A DNA stretch of 64,000 nt from Gonapodya prolifera JEL478 (Eukaryota > Monoblepharomycota > Monoblepharidomycetes > Monoblepharidales > Gonapodyaceae). Below the pieces are notes generated by a model. The model did no database searches and had not been told where the DNA came from. It saw only the letters and a list, made by a program, of their open reading frames with translations. The stretch is taken from NCBI GenBank assembly GCA_001574975.1, contig KQ965760.1, positions 1,613-65,612 on the forward strand. Reading direction: 5' to 3'. Position 1 is the stretch's first letter. Each line of letters opens with the position of its first letter. A program made the translations under genes and the position numbers. Positions 1-12,101 of the stretch are shown piece after piece.

Positions 1-234
1 AGTCAATTCAACACTTACATAAGCTCCTGGACACCACGTTCATAGTGTTCTTGCACTGGTGTGAACGCTTGGAGAGATATGCAGCTGATAGGGACAGAGA
101 AGGTCCCAGGAAGACGCCACTTGGCAATAAGACTGGAGATGGATTTGGCTGTCATGGTTTTGGCATACAATTCAGCTCCAAGAAGTTGGGTTTATATTGA
201 TAGGCTACCTTAATAGTCACCTCAACTGGTCCTG

Positions 235-530
235 TTACCTGTGAGAAAAATGACTGTCACTGATTTGGTGAAGGCCATTTTCAGCACAGGTAATGTGACT
301 AGTTACCTGTCAAAAAAATGCCACCAGCAAATTGGTGGTGCCAATTTTCTGCAGTTTTGTAATCTGTCAAAAAATGGCCTTCACCGAATCAGTGATGACC
401 AATTTTCTGCATTTTTGTTACCTCTCAAAAAATGGCCTTCACTGAATCGGTGATGACCAATTTTCTGCATGTTCGTTATCCGTCAAAAAAAATGCCAATT
501 TTCTGCATTTTTTGTAACCTGTCGAAAACA
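235..530. repeat. Tandem repeat, about 59-bp period
   Basis: Five to six degenerate units recur at about 235, 302, 357, 416, 475 and 513. Each begins with a variant of GTTACCTGTCAAAAAA and contains CCAATTTTCTGCA. Several also carry GGCCTTCACYGAATCRGTGATGACC. Units are spaced roughly 55-60 bp. The open frames across the array are by-products of the repeat and are not called as genes. Confidence 0.85.
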
Positions 531-3434
531 AAACTACTGAAAATAGGCAATTCTTGCAACAGAAAACGAAATCTTGTTAATCCTTTTGTTACAATAACCT
601 GCCCTCCTCTTTGCCTACTCACCGTGGTACGATCTTCTCTGCACTTGTGGGACACTCCTGTCTCTGTGTGGCGTTGCACAGATACCAGATTGTGATAGCG
701 CTATGTGCCACTGTGTGAGTAGGTAGAGTCTGAGCGGCATTTTGGCATATATTTGCACTATTACATGGTGCTAGTGGCCTCCTTTTCGATTGCTGTTCGG
801 GTTGCTGTTGTGTCCGGGTCATACACCTTCAGTGAGCCGTGCAGGTTCATTCGGGTTCCGTGCCGTGTCCTCGTTTCAGTGCAAGCTCCAAGAGGGGACG
901 TCAAGTTCCCAGTCGGAAAATTGTAAATACGACCCCTCAAATACGTCCTCATCGAAGATGTGATTCGTGGGAACAGCAATCGCCGTCAGCGGACAATCCT
1001 CCAGAACATGCGAAAGAAACAACTATATGAAGGAAGAAACGGCTACTCTCCACGATTTCCTCTCAAACGCAGCTGTGTTTACAGTTCCAAGATGCGACAC
1101 AGGCGCACGTCCATTCGAGAAGTCAGCAACCAAAGTCTCACCTATAACACGTGGCGGTTTCTGGGCGTTTCATCACAGTGATCACGTCATTGAATGATAA
1201 AATCATCGCGGAAATGCGCCAGGTAGCAATTTCACCGCGCGGATATCATGATGAAGAGACCGCATAGGTAGAGGCAGAATGACTTATTGTGCGCGGGGGT
1301 GGTTGAATTGTTCTCGCGAAGAACTTTGGGTTGTGTGGTGGTGTTTCGAGGTGCGCGGATTTCGTCGTCCCAATTCGAGCTCGCTGCCAAGTCACCATGC
1401 TGGATGACCATCAAATCCGTCGAAAAAGACCGCAGAAGACTCCCCACTTGATATTCGTCGGTTCTCCGGGTGCTTCCCCGGTCTTGTACCACTGTGTTTG
1501 GTTGGTCGACGTGCTTTTCAGGGTCCACAACTAAAGATTGAAGTCGAGGCGGATGATAATGACGAGGTGGAGGGCAAAATCGCAACTCGTCTAGGCGGGT
1601 ATATGTCCTGAGGTCTGTAGCGGGGGTACAACAGACCTCTCCAGCCTCCACCTCGAAGACAACCGGCGACTCGTCCATCATGCACCTCTCGTAACGTTTC
1701 TCTCCGTTTTTTGAAGTTTGTTCCTCGATCGTTGCCTTGTCAACTTTCACTTGGCCCGAAAACCATTTATGCAGCGGCGCTGGAGAGAACAAAGCGAAAA
1801 GTAGGCCCGATCAGTAAGGATCCGGCATCAGTCGCAGATAGCTTACATATGAAGTCATCGATAAGAAGATTTTCGGTGAAAATGACGTCTTTACCGGCGT
1901 TTCTGCGCCATGATGCCCTGCTTGATCACCGTTCGGTCCCTCTTGAGCTTGTACACCCTTCGCTCGGGCACTCGTGATCCAACTTAAAGCATTTTCTAGC
2001 TCCATCCTTTCCGTCAAGGGTCTCAATCGCAGGGGAAGGTGTTTGATATGGCGAAGGGATCAGAATTGCAGTGCTAGACACCCGCTGCTGGTTATAGAGG
2101 TGGTTGACAGATCAGTGAAAGGGCTACACCTCGAAGCGTCGTCCTGCACATTGGCTCACCATAAAATCAGCAGCTGCCATCCACTCGAACAACCCTTCTC
2201 ATGGACGAATCGGGATAAAGTGCCATCTTAGCGTATTCGCAAATGTGCTGTTTAGCGTCGTCTAACCAGGTCGTGTGCATATCACATCTTGTGAGCGCAA
2301 TGTAAGGAAAAGAAACCTGCGGCGCGACACTCAGCCTATAGCGTGCCCATCACATCTTACGTGTGCGGACGGAACTATCCAGCCCGGCAGGAGCTGAGAG
2401 GACCCACGAAGAAAGATGCTAGTGCGAGAGGTTGCGTGAGAAGTGTAGCGTAGCGTGTCGATGAAGGTGGTGACTCCGGGTCCAGCGGGCGATAAGAGTG
2501 CCACTGAGAGGTCCGCCACGATGGGAGAAGACAAGTGCGAGCTGGTGCGTGAGGCTGGGAAGCATGTCGGTGATTTTGTTCAGTTGTGGGACAGGATTTT
2601 CGAGGGCGGCGACGGTCATTGCCCCGTTCGTATTCTTAGAAGACGCAACGTCGATATCGTCCATTGACTGAAAATGGGTTCTCGCGACCGAAGGTGCCTT
2701 GGTGATGTTGGATTATCAGATATCCTCCCAGTTTCCAATATCCCCATCAGTCACCCAGCTTCTGCGCCCTTCCACCACAAAGTTGGCTCGGTGAGGGCAC
2801 CGCCAACGCCAAATCCGGCTAAGGAGTGGAAGCCTTCATATATCGAGAAGCAGTTAGTACAACTCTGCTCTATTGTGGTCGTGTCGCAGGGCTCAGGGCC
2901 TTTTGCCGCGATTTCACGTTCCTCGGAGATATGATTCCAGGAGACGTCGCCACGGGGATTTGCCTTCCGATTCCTAGAGCGGATTTTCGCCATGCTCAAG
3001 GAAGCTGCGAGACTGCAATTGTCGAATGGGACGACTTTGCTTGTGAAGAGTTTTTGATTGCTGGCAGCAATTTCAATCATTGTAGCAACCATCGCGAAGG
3101 TTATGGCGTGTCGCTGCGCGAGTCACCGCCCCGCCAGCATCGGAAGAGGGGACGGGAAGAATCTGTAGTTGAAGACGAAAGGGCGGTGTGCCCTGGGTGG
3201 CCACACCGGCAGCTCTTCCCCGAAGTCCTCCCCGTATGTAGGAAGGGAATATTTTCTTTTCTCTCCGTTGAACTCCTTTTTGCGTGACCGTACGTTGTAG
3301 TCAAAGTGGGCAGAGAGAGAGAGTGCAGCATGTACAGAATTTAAAATCCAGCCAGGGTGGGGGTCTCGCTCCCTCATGCCTCTTTTTGTACGTCGATCTC
3401 CGCGGGTCCACGATCCAGCCACACAACATTTGTG
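531..3434. other. No supported gene
   Basis: Only short overlapping open frames on both strands are seen here. The longest are 186 codons on the minus strand at 1232-1792 and 153 codons on the plus strand at 2826-3287. None shows a recognisable domain, a good start context or consistent splice joins. The interval may hold upstream sequence of the P450 gene or decayed coding DNA. Confidence 0.5.
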
Positions 3435-5544
3435 ATGAAAATCCTGGACCACATTGCGGACCTCCTTCAACATCGAGAGACCCATGCGATCGCGGTTGCT
3501 GTTACCATCGTCCTCTTGCTCGCGATCCTCCTCCCACTTCGTGACTCTCCACTATCCCGCATCCCCACGAGTCCCATTGTGAAATGGTTTCCTCGATTCC
3601 GAGTATTTAGGATGGTGAACGGGACGGGGCATCGTTTTGTGTACGACCTTCATGAACAATATGGGACAGTAGTCCGGTGCGTTTACCGCTGTTTAGGGTT
3701 CAAGGCAACTGTTACTCATTGAATACATCTCTGAGGAAGATTGGACAAAGGAACGATATCTGTCGCTGATGTGCCTCTGGCGTACAAGGTATATGTCCTT
3801 GAAGGGGAAAATTGAGATAAGAATTGCACCTTCACCCCGATCGAAACTCGTTTTTCATGGTAGCTCCTTCGTATAGACGACATTCCAAAGTCAAGCTTCT
3901 ACGACCGCCTTCGGGATCGTCTCCGTGATGTGCGTCAAATATTGTCGACCTTCCCCTCTCACATGCGGGAGGAACGAGCGAACAAACCAACTGAATGACT
4001 TTGCGCAACACAGGGCGAGCCCACGAACCTTGTTGCCGAACGGAACCCTGCGGCACACAAAGTCATTCGCTCACAGGTTTCACCAGCATTCGCAATCAAG
4101 TATCTTGCCAGCTTGGAACCTATGATGAAGGCGGTGCTTGTGGAGCTGGAGGAGAAGATTTCGAAGGCGCCGAAAGAAGCTGACGGTTATGTGACGTTGG
4201 ACATGGTGAAGGTGTACAATGTACGTTCATGTCAGTTTCAGTGTTCAACACCCAGTTACCAACTTTCTTTCCCCGTTTTCGTAATTGTCAGACCGTCACT
4301 GCGGATTTCATCTCCCAAACCGCATTTGGTCAATCTCTTCACTCCGTCAAAAACGGATCACATGTGTACATCGACTCCATCAAAACATCACTCTTTTGGG
4401 GCCTTATCGGGACGGCAATTCCGTCATTCCCAATCCACCTCACCCAGTCCCTCCAAAACTCAGAATGGACAATTCGAAGACTGATCAAGTCGTTTGTTGT
4501 TGCGCGCGAGAGTCTTAATGAATCTGGAACACGGATCGACGACATTCTACAGTTCCTAATTGATCAGAAACTCCCTTATGACAAGATGCGGGTCAACTTG
4601 GCTGTTCTCATGTTGGCAGGCACCGAGACTACCGCCAACACTCTTGTTTGGGCGACGTATCTGCTTTTCAAGCACCCTAAAAAGCTTGACCGGCTGCGTC
4701 GCGAGCTTGATGATGCGTTTCCCGATGGGCTGACGGCACCTTTAGCCCTCGCCAAACTGAAGAAGCTGCCCTGGCTCAACGCGGTCATCAAGGAAACGCT
4801 AAGGGTCCGGCCAGTCGTTACAAAGGTCAGCCGTGAAGTCGATGAAGACACTTCAGTGGTCGGACATGATCCTGACGGTACACCGAGGAACTATGAGGTT
4901 CCAGCTGGTAGTACTGTCGAGGTGTCAATCTACAGTCTTCAGAGGAGCTCAAAACGTATGTCCACATCTGACCGATGATGAAATTGGCGAACCTCACATT
5001 CGTTGTTTCGTTGCTGACAGTGTGGATCCGCCCGGAAGATTTCTGGCCCGAGCGCTGGCTTGCAGAAACAGTTGCCGATGAAGAGGCGTGGGGCATTGCC
5101 AGGGACGACGACACCGCAAAGGATGTTCTCGAGGGATCCGCTAATGGTCCGACAGTGGTGTGCAAACAAGCGTTTATTCCCTTTTCACTTGGTTCAAGGT
5201 GGGGCCTCATGCTTTGACGCCTGTCACACCACAGTAATCCGTTGACCCTGGCTTAACGAACGTTTGATTCCCCGCATGCAGAGACTGTATCGGTCGCAAC
5301 TTTGCGTGGGATGGTGGGGATCCTTCTGTTACATGAATGCGGCGAAGAATACTCACGACATTTCTGGACAGAACTCCGCTCCGTGTTGGCGTACCTTGTC
5401 CGGCGGTACGATCTTGCGCCAGCGTTCAACACCACAGTAGACACCCATGGGTCCGATTTCATCACTGTCAGATTTGGATCGAAGGCCGGTTTGCCCGTGA
5501 GGGTGAGGAGGCGTTCATTTCTGTCTCAAGGTAAAGGCGAATAG
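3435..5544 (+). CDS. Cytochrome P450 monooxygenase, membrane anchored
   Basis: This is a heme-thiolate monooxygenase that should use NADPH-P450 reductase at the ER membrane; the substrate is unknown. The start at 3435 gives MKILDHIADL followed by a hydrophobic anchor (AIAVAVTIVLLLAILLPL) and a proline-rich hinge. GT-AG splicing joins the parts in frame: SVADVPLAYK, then SFYDRLRDRL, then the NPAAHKVIRSQVSPAFAIKY segment, then a long exon. That exon has the I-helix motif AGTETT, the ExxR motif in KETLR and a PERF-like FWPERW. The heme loop FSLGSR is split by an intron from DCIGRNFAW, which supplies the cysteine ligand. The last exon (ELRSVLAYLVRRYDL) runs to a stop at 5544. At least seven introns are needed and all key motifs are present, so it looks intact. 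The family number cannot be assigned by eye. Confidence 0.92.
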
Positions 5545-7250
5545 CGGGTGGTTGGAGCAGCAGTCCAGATTAGTAAGGTGTATCATATTGAGCAAGATGA
5601 AGGAGCTTCCTGCCGCTTCCTCTGGATTCTGTCCGCTGCGGTCAGCGTAGCGTCAAACACGAAATTTTTACTCGACTTCTCGAGTCTCGCTCGTCCGATT
5701 CTTCTAATTCCCTCATCGCGCATCCACATTGACGAATACTCTCGCGTGGACCTTGTAGAATGGCACCATTTTAGCCAGGGCGAACGTCTGATCCCGTAAA
5801 CACCGCCCAGTTCCTCATGAAACTGACATCACCAGAGCTCATCGCCCAATTTGACCACGCAATGCAGTGTGCAACGTGCGCCGGGGGGGGGNGGGGGGAC
5901 CCTTAAAGCTCTTCGATGGCTCCAAGAATGCAAAAGTGGCCATGTTCATGATACGGTTCGAAAGCTACAGTTATCGCACATCATTGCCGGGTCTCCAATT
6001 CTGCACAGGGCAGTGGAAGTGATTTCTCAACGTGCGCGTCTACTTCAAGCTCATGAATCCATCTCTGACTTGGCATTGTGTGAGATTCACGCAAACGGTC
6101 CCCACCGGCTGCAGAATCGGCCAACATTTAAGACTGCCCTTTTCCCTCCCTGACCAGCAGAACCCTCAGAACGAAGGGCGCCCCACAGGACCAGAAGGAG
6201 GGGATGGCAAGTTAAGCCAGGCATCGGTCCACCAATACAAAGGTGGCTGCTTGACAGCAGACGAGTACTCTTGAAATTACTCGCACGCTCATACCAGACA
6301 GGGTTCCTTCCAACCCGCCGCGTGCTCCTGAACGGCATCCAGTACAAAGCAGGAGTATGTGGGGCTGCTCGCGGCAAAGCCCAGTTTGGCTTTTTCTATT
6401 TTTTCGGGCGAGATATGTAACGAGTCCCTGTCTCGGCACCTGGCCAGTTAAAGACGTCCCGTCCTCCTGTGCGACCACGGGCGCGGGTGAATCCGTGTCG
6501 AACCTCTTGCTTTGCGACCGTCGAAGCGTATGATAGCGTTGAACCCGAAGGGAGCAAAAGCTCGCCACGGCATCGTTCGAATCGACAAGGTACTCCGTCC
6601 CAGGGGACAGAAAGGAGGAAGAAACTACGATTGACTCGCAGGATTCAGAGAAAGCCCCTGATTCGGTTGCAAACCTTTCCGGACGCCAGTGGCGCTTTTG
6701 GCAGTTGGGAAGCCCGAGGTGCGTCGATAGCAAAGGTCGTCCAAGAATAGCCATTCAAACCCAAACGGAAGATGAGGTCTTTCCACAGTCCGACCCAACA
6801 AGGCCACAATTGCCCCAACTGTTGGAAACACGTGCGTCGCAGTCGTTTTGGGCGACACCCATTGGGGTTTCCTGGAGGTCGGAAAGGTTAAATAGCGCGT
6901 CAGAATCGACCGCGATAGGGACGGAGCCGTGTTGCTTACCAAGGCATTCCCGCTGAGTGGAAAGCAAAGATTATCCGAACCAACTCAACGAAAATTCACC
7001 CGTGCCCACCCCACCACAGAAATTGACACTCCGGTCTGATGCATGTGTTAACGGCAGATAACCTGGTATATGCGGCCACGAGTTACATATCTCGGTGATG
7101 GTTTCTGTACTATTCAGACTTGTTCCTACTCTCAAAATGTAACTTTCCCTATTAAGTGCCTCGTTGAGAGTTTCCTCCATAAAAATACGCGATTCGGTGA
7201 AAATTTCAAACCGGCGGCACCTTTACCAAAAAACACTCAATCCACTTATT
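5545..7250. other. Gene-poor stretch with one ambiguous base
   Basis: No complete gene is supported. A run of about 16 G bases at 5883-5898 contains a single N at 5892, so length and frame here are unreliable. A 180-codon minus-strand open frame at 6212-6754 has no recognisable domain. A weak Gag-like trace at 5815-6060 is listed separately. Confidence 0.6.
5815..6060 (+). mobile_element. Possible Gag-like retroelement trace (fossil)
   Basis: A plus-strand stretch contains LKLFDGSKNAKVAMFMIRFE, which resembles the FDG...F...E pattern at the start of the Ty3/Gypsy Gag core. The piece is short, lies next to the ambiguous G run and has no flanking LTRs that I can see. If it is Gag it is an old, broken remnant. 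The resemblance rests on one short motif and could be chance. Confidence 0.25.
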
Positions 7251-8112
7251 ATGAGCCCAGTAACCGCGGAAGCACAAGTGGGCAAAGAGACGGATGTCGC
7301 CACGTCACACATCAACGAAGAGATTAGCGCGCTTGACGATCGGGAGGAACAGGTCTATGTGGTGAGACTCGTCGTTTCAACGCAAACAGCCTCGAACAAT
7401 GCCCCAAATCCCTGCACTACAGAATACCGCTTATGAGGTTAATACTGGGGGCGAAAACGCAAATGAAATTTCGCAAAGGGCTACAGTGAAGAAAGAGGCA
7501 AGTTATTTGACCGTTCATAAAGTTGGTTCCACGAGTGAGTGAGGCATGTTGCAACCAGTAATTCTTTGGACGGAAGAAAGACCACGTCATGGACAGGGAT
7601 GAGGGATCGTTCTATTCCTTTTTGATGGTTTGACCGATTGAATTTCACAGTAAATTCCTTACGTAAACGCACGTTTCGCAATCGACGTATCTCTCAGTCG
7701 GATGGTTCTTCCAGCAGTGCCACTTCGGATGGGTCGACATCAAGCAGCACCAGTAGCACCAGTGGCAGGTTCGACCTCATACCATTCCACGTTTCATGCA
7801 GTAGCCTCACAGTATATGTCGGTATTGTCAACAGCGGGGACTCAGCAAAGGGGGAGCCCAAAAATCCGACTGGGTGAGTGAATGCCCGAGAGCCTCTGAC
7901 GTTTGGACTCCTCAAAGACCGTTGTTTCTCTCAACAGCGCGTTACTGTGCTCCCAAAACTACTCCTACATCCGCACTCTGAAAACTTCAAAGGCGAGATT
8001 CGAATACTCGAGCGGTTTGAGCATCTGCTGTGGTAAAAGCTGGGCTGTCGTGGCGGCGTGTGCTATTCTGACCACGTCTATTATGTTAGTCTTGCTTACT
8101 CTCTTCGCGTGA
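7251..8112 (+). CDS. Predicted protein with a C-terminal membrane segment
   Basis: The family is not recognised. Four exons join cleanly: 7251-7361, 7423-7534, 7651-7873 and 7938-8112. All three introns are GT-AG with GTGAG donors, and the sum is a 206-residue frame starting MSPVTAEAQVGKETD. The N-terminal half is acidic and polar. A Ser/Thr run (SDGSSSSATSDGSTSSSTS) follows a basic patch (LRKRTFRNRR). The last ~21 residues are strongly hydrophobic (AVVAACAILTTSIMLVLLTL) and end almost at the stop. No signal peptide is present, so a tail-anchored topology with the bulk in the cytosol is the simplest reading. A further splice near 8107 could add a short basic tail ending around 8258. The gene lies 530 bp upstream of Bdp1 on the same strand. 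Confidence 0.6.
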
Positions 8113-8258
8113 GCCACGATTTTAAATGCTTTACTCTTAACACTTTGAGCCTAAAATTGCGCTCCGTTTCCGGAAACCCACCCCTGGCACGCAGGACCTC
8201 CAGACCTCAAATCAAAGCACGCACTCGCACGGGGACAAGTTCGACGATTCACCAGTAG

Positions 8259-8639
8259 TAAGCTTAAACTTCTACACATGATGGAGCAATCATTCTGACT
8301 TCATAGGAAACTCCTTTTACATCGCAGAAGGAGAAGAGAAGTGTTACGGAAACTCAAGAACATCGCCAAGGTACGGACATTGAACTGCTCTATTCCCGAT
8401 CAGACGGTATTAACTGTGGTTCAACAGGAATAACAACCGGGCCAGCGGTAGAGGTTTAGGATGCCAAGTCTGCAAGCAAGCAAGCCGGAAACTGATGGAG
8501 AGCTGCTGCGGATTTCGTGCCCCACCGTGCGCTCAATCGTCGCAGACTTGTTGTTCCACTTTCCGCGAAAGCTTCCACCAACAAGTGACCACAGCAAAAT
8601 AAATTAGTGATTGGTGGAAAAGGATTCCTACCGAGGAAA
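8259..8639. other. Intergenic, upstream of Bdp1
   Basis: About 380 bp lie between the membrane-protein gene and Bdp1. No gene, tRNA or repeat is visible. It should contain the Bdp1 promoter, but I see no distinctive element. Confidence 0.5.
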
Positions 8640-11462
8640 ATGGATGAGATAACACTCGTATCGCGACGAGTCGGTGAGTCTTCAACGTTGATGGTCGGGA
8701 TTTGAGCCAGACTCATTCACTTCTGGGCATCGTGACAGGCAAATCAACTGGCCTCAAGTTCGTTCCAAGAGGCGGCAACAAAGCCAAGGCACCCGCATCA
8801 GCTCCACAGACCACGCCTGCCATACCTCTGGAATCTGAGGCAAATGGACTCAACGGTACAGGAGCGGTGCGGGAACAGGAGGAGTCTACTTTCTTGGAAG
8901 CAGCAACAGCAGTGTCTGATGCCGTTACCGGAGCGGTCGACTCAACAGAAGCTGATGAATTAGAGGCAGAGCAACGTCCCGCGGAACCTCTACCGACTGC
9001 GCGGGGGCCACCAAAACTTGCGAGAGCGAAAACGCGGAAGGACTCAATTCATGCCCAAATCGAAGATCCAACATTGGCCTCTTCACGGACGGGGATAATT
9101 TTGGAGGGCACCTCTAACGCTGGCACGCAAACCACTCAAACTCCCCATTCGGTGAATGGCACTGTCGGTCTCCCAACAACCGAGCTCTCGAATCCGTACT
9201 CGGAGCTCAGCAAACCGAAACAAGCTTCGGACGTTAGTGCAACAAATACCCAAGGCGAGGTAGAGGCTGTGTCGGAACGACGGGTTGATGTATTAGCCAC
9301 TGGGACGGACACCCAATTAGATGGTCGCGAAGAAGCTGAAGTTGAAGAACAGATGATATCGGAGACAGAAAGAGAACGAATGAGGAAGCGGAAGGGCAAA
9401 GAAGTGGTCCGAGACCAAGAAGGAGTGAACTCTGCCGCTGACGCTGTTCAACCTCCCCCAAAAAAGCGTAGAAGACCGATCACGAGACCCGACCAGCCCG
9501 CATTAGATCCAGAACAAGATACCCCTCTGGCCGAAACAGCCAAGATCAAGCGGCCTCGTGGACGTCCTCGAAAGCTTCTTGGCTCTCTCGCCTCTTCCGC
9601 TTTAACCCTCAAGCATTCGCCCAAGTCCGACGACAGCGATGCCAACGCCACAATCCAGGATCTCCCAATGTTCCAGTTAGTCCATCACGATCCCGGGACC
9701 GTGAAATCTCGCGCCGCCATTGCTCGTGAAGAGGCTGGTCGAGAACGAGCCCGAATCAGCAAATTGTATCGCAAGCGCGAGCTGCTCATCGAGAAGGGGC
9801 TACCGGTGCCGAACGCGCTCATGAATCTTCCTGAGCGACCTTGGAAGACGATCAAGAATGGAGATGAGGCAGAAAAGTCGGAAGGGGACGGAGCTGGCGC
9901 AGTGAAAGGCTCCTCGGAACTGGAGAACGGCGAGGACCGTGCTGCCAGCGATAACATTCCACCACCATCAAATCCTCCCTCGAACCCCGTGCCCCCCTCT
10001 CAGTACAAATTTGATAAAGAGCGTGGCGTGTGGGAGTTTTCAGGCCCAGGCTCGGGGAATACCTTCGGGGGCCGCTCAGACGAGGAGTCAAGGACCAACG
10101 AAAACGGTAGCGCGGCTGGGAATCACGATGCTGTGTCCGCTGAGATTCGAAGAATCACCAACGCGACGTATGCGAAACGGAGGACCAAGTCTGAAAAATG
10201 GACAGACGAAGAAACGGAGAAATTCTATGAGGTGATTTTATCCATCGGAATCGTTGCCTTGAGCCCATGTGTGACCTTTCTGTTGTCGCGGACACCAGGC
10301 GCTCTCCATGTGTGGAACCGACTTCACCCTCGCGGTTCCACTCTTCCCCGGCCGCAACCAGAGGCAGCTCAAGAACAAATATACCCGAGAGGAGCGAGCG
10401 GATCCGGCTCGAGTCGCGCAAGCGCTCAAACGGCGGACCAAACTTGGTGGGTGTTTTTTTTTACGTCGGTGGTTCTTGACTGGAGACTAAGTATCCCTCA
10501 AATCAGATCCTTCCCTCTACGCAGCCCGCCGTGGCACAACTGTCGTGGCTATAGAGGCCGGTGCGATCGCGACACCATCTCTGGACGAGTATCTACGTAG
10601 GAGGCGTGAGGAAGCGGATGCTGAGGATGCTGTTGTAATTAAAAAGGAGGAGGGTGTGGAAGAAGGGGTAACGACTGGCGAGGGAGCTGCCGACAACCAA
10701 AATGTAGAGCAGTCGACCGGGCCTGATCCATCTGCTCCCCTCGAACCGGAAGCGACTGTCTCACAGGAGATTACTCCCAGCACTCGACGGCCTGCGACGG
10801 CTCTACCGCGCTTGAAGCCTCCACGACCAACGATCAAACATCCGAATGCGACAGCTGCCGTGAGCAGTCCTCCCACCTCGGCGCAGGACGTGCCCGACAA
10901 TTCCACTGGAGCGGGGGACGTGTCACAGGAAGGCCCGACGGAACTGCCTCCTCTCCCTCCCACGTCAGGAGCGCAAGCGGGGTCTGTAGATTTTGGGATG
11001 GTGATTGACGACCCCATGGCGCGGAGGCCGCCCAAACTCGGTACCGGCTCAAAGAAACAGAAGGCGGGTGCTCAAGGTGCTCAAACTCAAGACGGCGCTC
11101 CGGCTGAGGAGGTGACTGCTGCGGCTGATCGAATGGACGTCGATGGACCGCCGGATCTTTCTACTCCTGCCAGTACAAACGGAATTGTAGCTTCGGGGAT
11201 GCTTCTGGATGACCAAACGACCCGACGCCCACCCAGGCTGCTGGGCGGGGCCAAAAAGCAGAAGAATAACGTCCCGACGGCGAGCGGTGAACCGCCAACT
11301 CCCACTGCCACTGATGCCGCTCGCCCTGTATCGGACGTCCCCTCAGCCTCAGACCCGGTAGCCCCTCCGGAGCCCGAACTCAACCAGGCGCCGGATGCGT
11401 TCGACGACCCGATGCAGAGGCGCCCGCCGAAGCTCGCAGCTCGGGGAAAGAGGGCAAAGTAG
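8640..11462 (+). CDS. BDP1: TFIIIB subunit Bdp1 (B'')
   Basis: Bdp1 binds TBP-Brf1 on tRNA, 5S and U6 promoters and helps RNA polymerase III open DNA. Four exons (8640-8673, 8739-10231, 10299-10446, 10507-11462) give 876 residues. The tiny first exon is supported by the join MDEITLVSRRVG to KSTGLKFVPRGG, which matches the short conserved N-terminus of fungal Bdp1. A long acidic and basic disordered region with a PRGRPRK AT-hook-like motif follows. The extended SANT domain spans exons 2-3: WTDEETEKFYE, then LSMCGTDFTLAVPLFPGRN, RQLKNKYTREE. Exon 4 continues with DPSLYAARRGT. The C-terminal tail carries three copies of a D-D-x(3)-R-R-P-P-[KR]-L motif. The first open frame could also be entered from an in-frame TTG at 8702, but the spliced ATG is far better. 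The gene converges on a weak minus-strand gene. Confidence 0.95.
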
Positions 11463-11536
11463 ATGGGGGGGGGGGACGGCAAGTGTAGGGAGTGGGTGTG
11501 ATTCTGTATGCACGTTATAAATAATTTTCTTCACTA

Positions 11537-12101
11537 TTATGAAATCTGAAATCTGAAATTATGCACATAATTACTCTTCCATTCACGCCATTCACGTCGC
11601 ATAACATACTCCCCCAACGTCCACCCGCCAGTAACATTTTTGAAGACTTCAGGCGAGCGTGACCAATGACCACCACCAGCTACCTCGCGTGCTCTCTCCT
11701 TCGAGGCTTTTGCGCCAAGGAGGAGTTGCACGTCGTCATTGTCTGTGTTGTGTACGGGAAGGCCTGTTCTCCTCGGATTCCAGTTGACTAAATCGGTTCG
11801 GCGGTCGGAAAAGATGAGTCGGTTCTGCACGGTTCTTTCCTCCAAGGATGCGAGGGGTGTGCGAAGAACAGCTTCGACCTCATTGAAACCACCGTTGAGG
11901 ATAAAGCTGGGACGTTCACTGACGGCCTCCGTAGACTGCGACGTACGGACCGCGCATTTTACCTCGGCGACTCAGAAAAAGTCTTGCTGTCTCTTTGCCG
12001 ATTGCTTTGACATCGATGAAGAACCCCAGAGCACCAACATCAACTTTCAACTTTTCCGGCCGGTGTGAAATTCCGCAAGAGTAAAGGTAAAGCACCTCCA
12101 T
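11537..12101 (-). CDS. Hypothetical protein, C-terminal portion
   Basis: A minus-strand frame is open from about 11960 down to a stop at 11537. It includes NWNPRRTGLPVHNTDNDD and SRSPEVFKNVTGGWTLGEY, which read like folded protein. A second open stretch upstream (KLKVDVGALGFFIDVKAIGK, about 11990-12060) sits in another frame and could be joined through a splice or an indel near 11965. I do not recognise the family and cannot place the start. It is convergent with Bdp1, with only about 75 bp between the stops. Confidence 0.35.

Noticed and set aside
235-695. Short open frames of 70-87 codons at the left end
   Set aside because: They are translations of the 59-bp tandem repeat.
6212-6754. 180-codon minus-strand open frame
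   Set aside because: No domain, start context or splice partners; it overlaps several other open frames.
10517-11035. 172-codon minus-strand frame inside Bdp1
   Set aside because: It is antisense to the well-supported last exon of Bdp1 and low-complexity.
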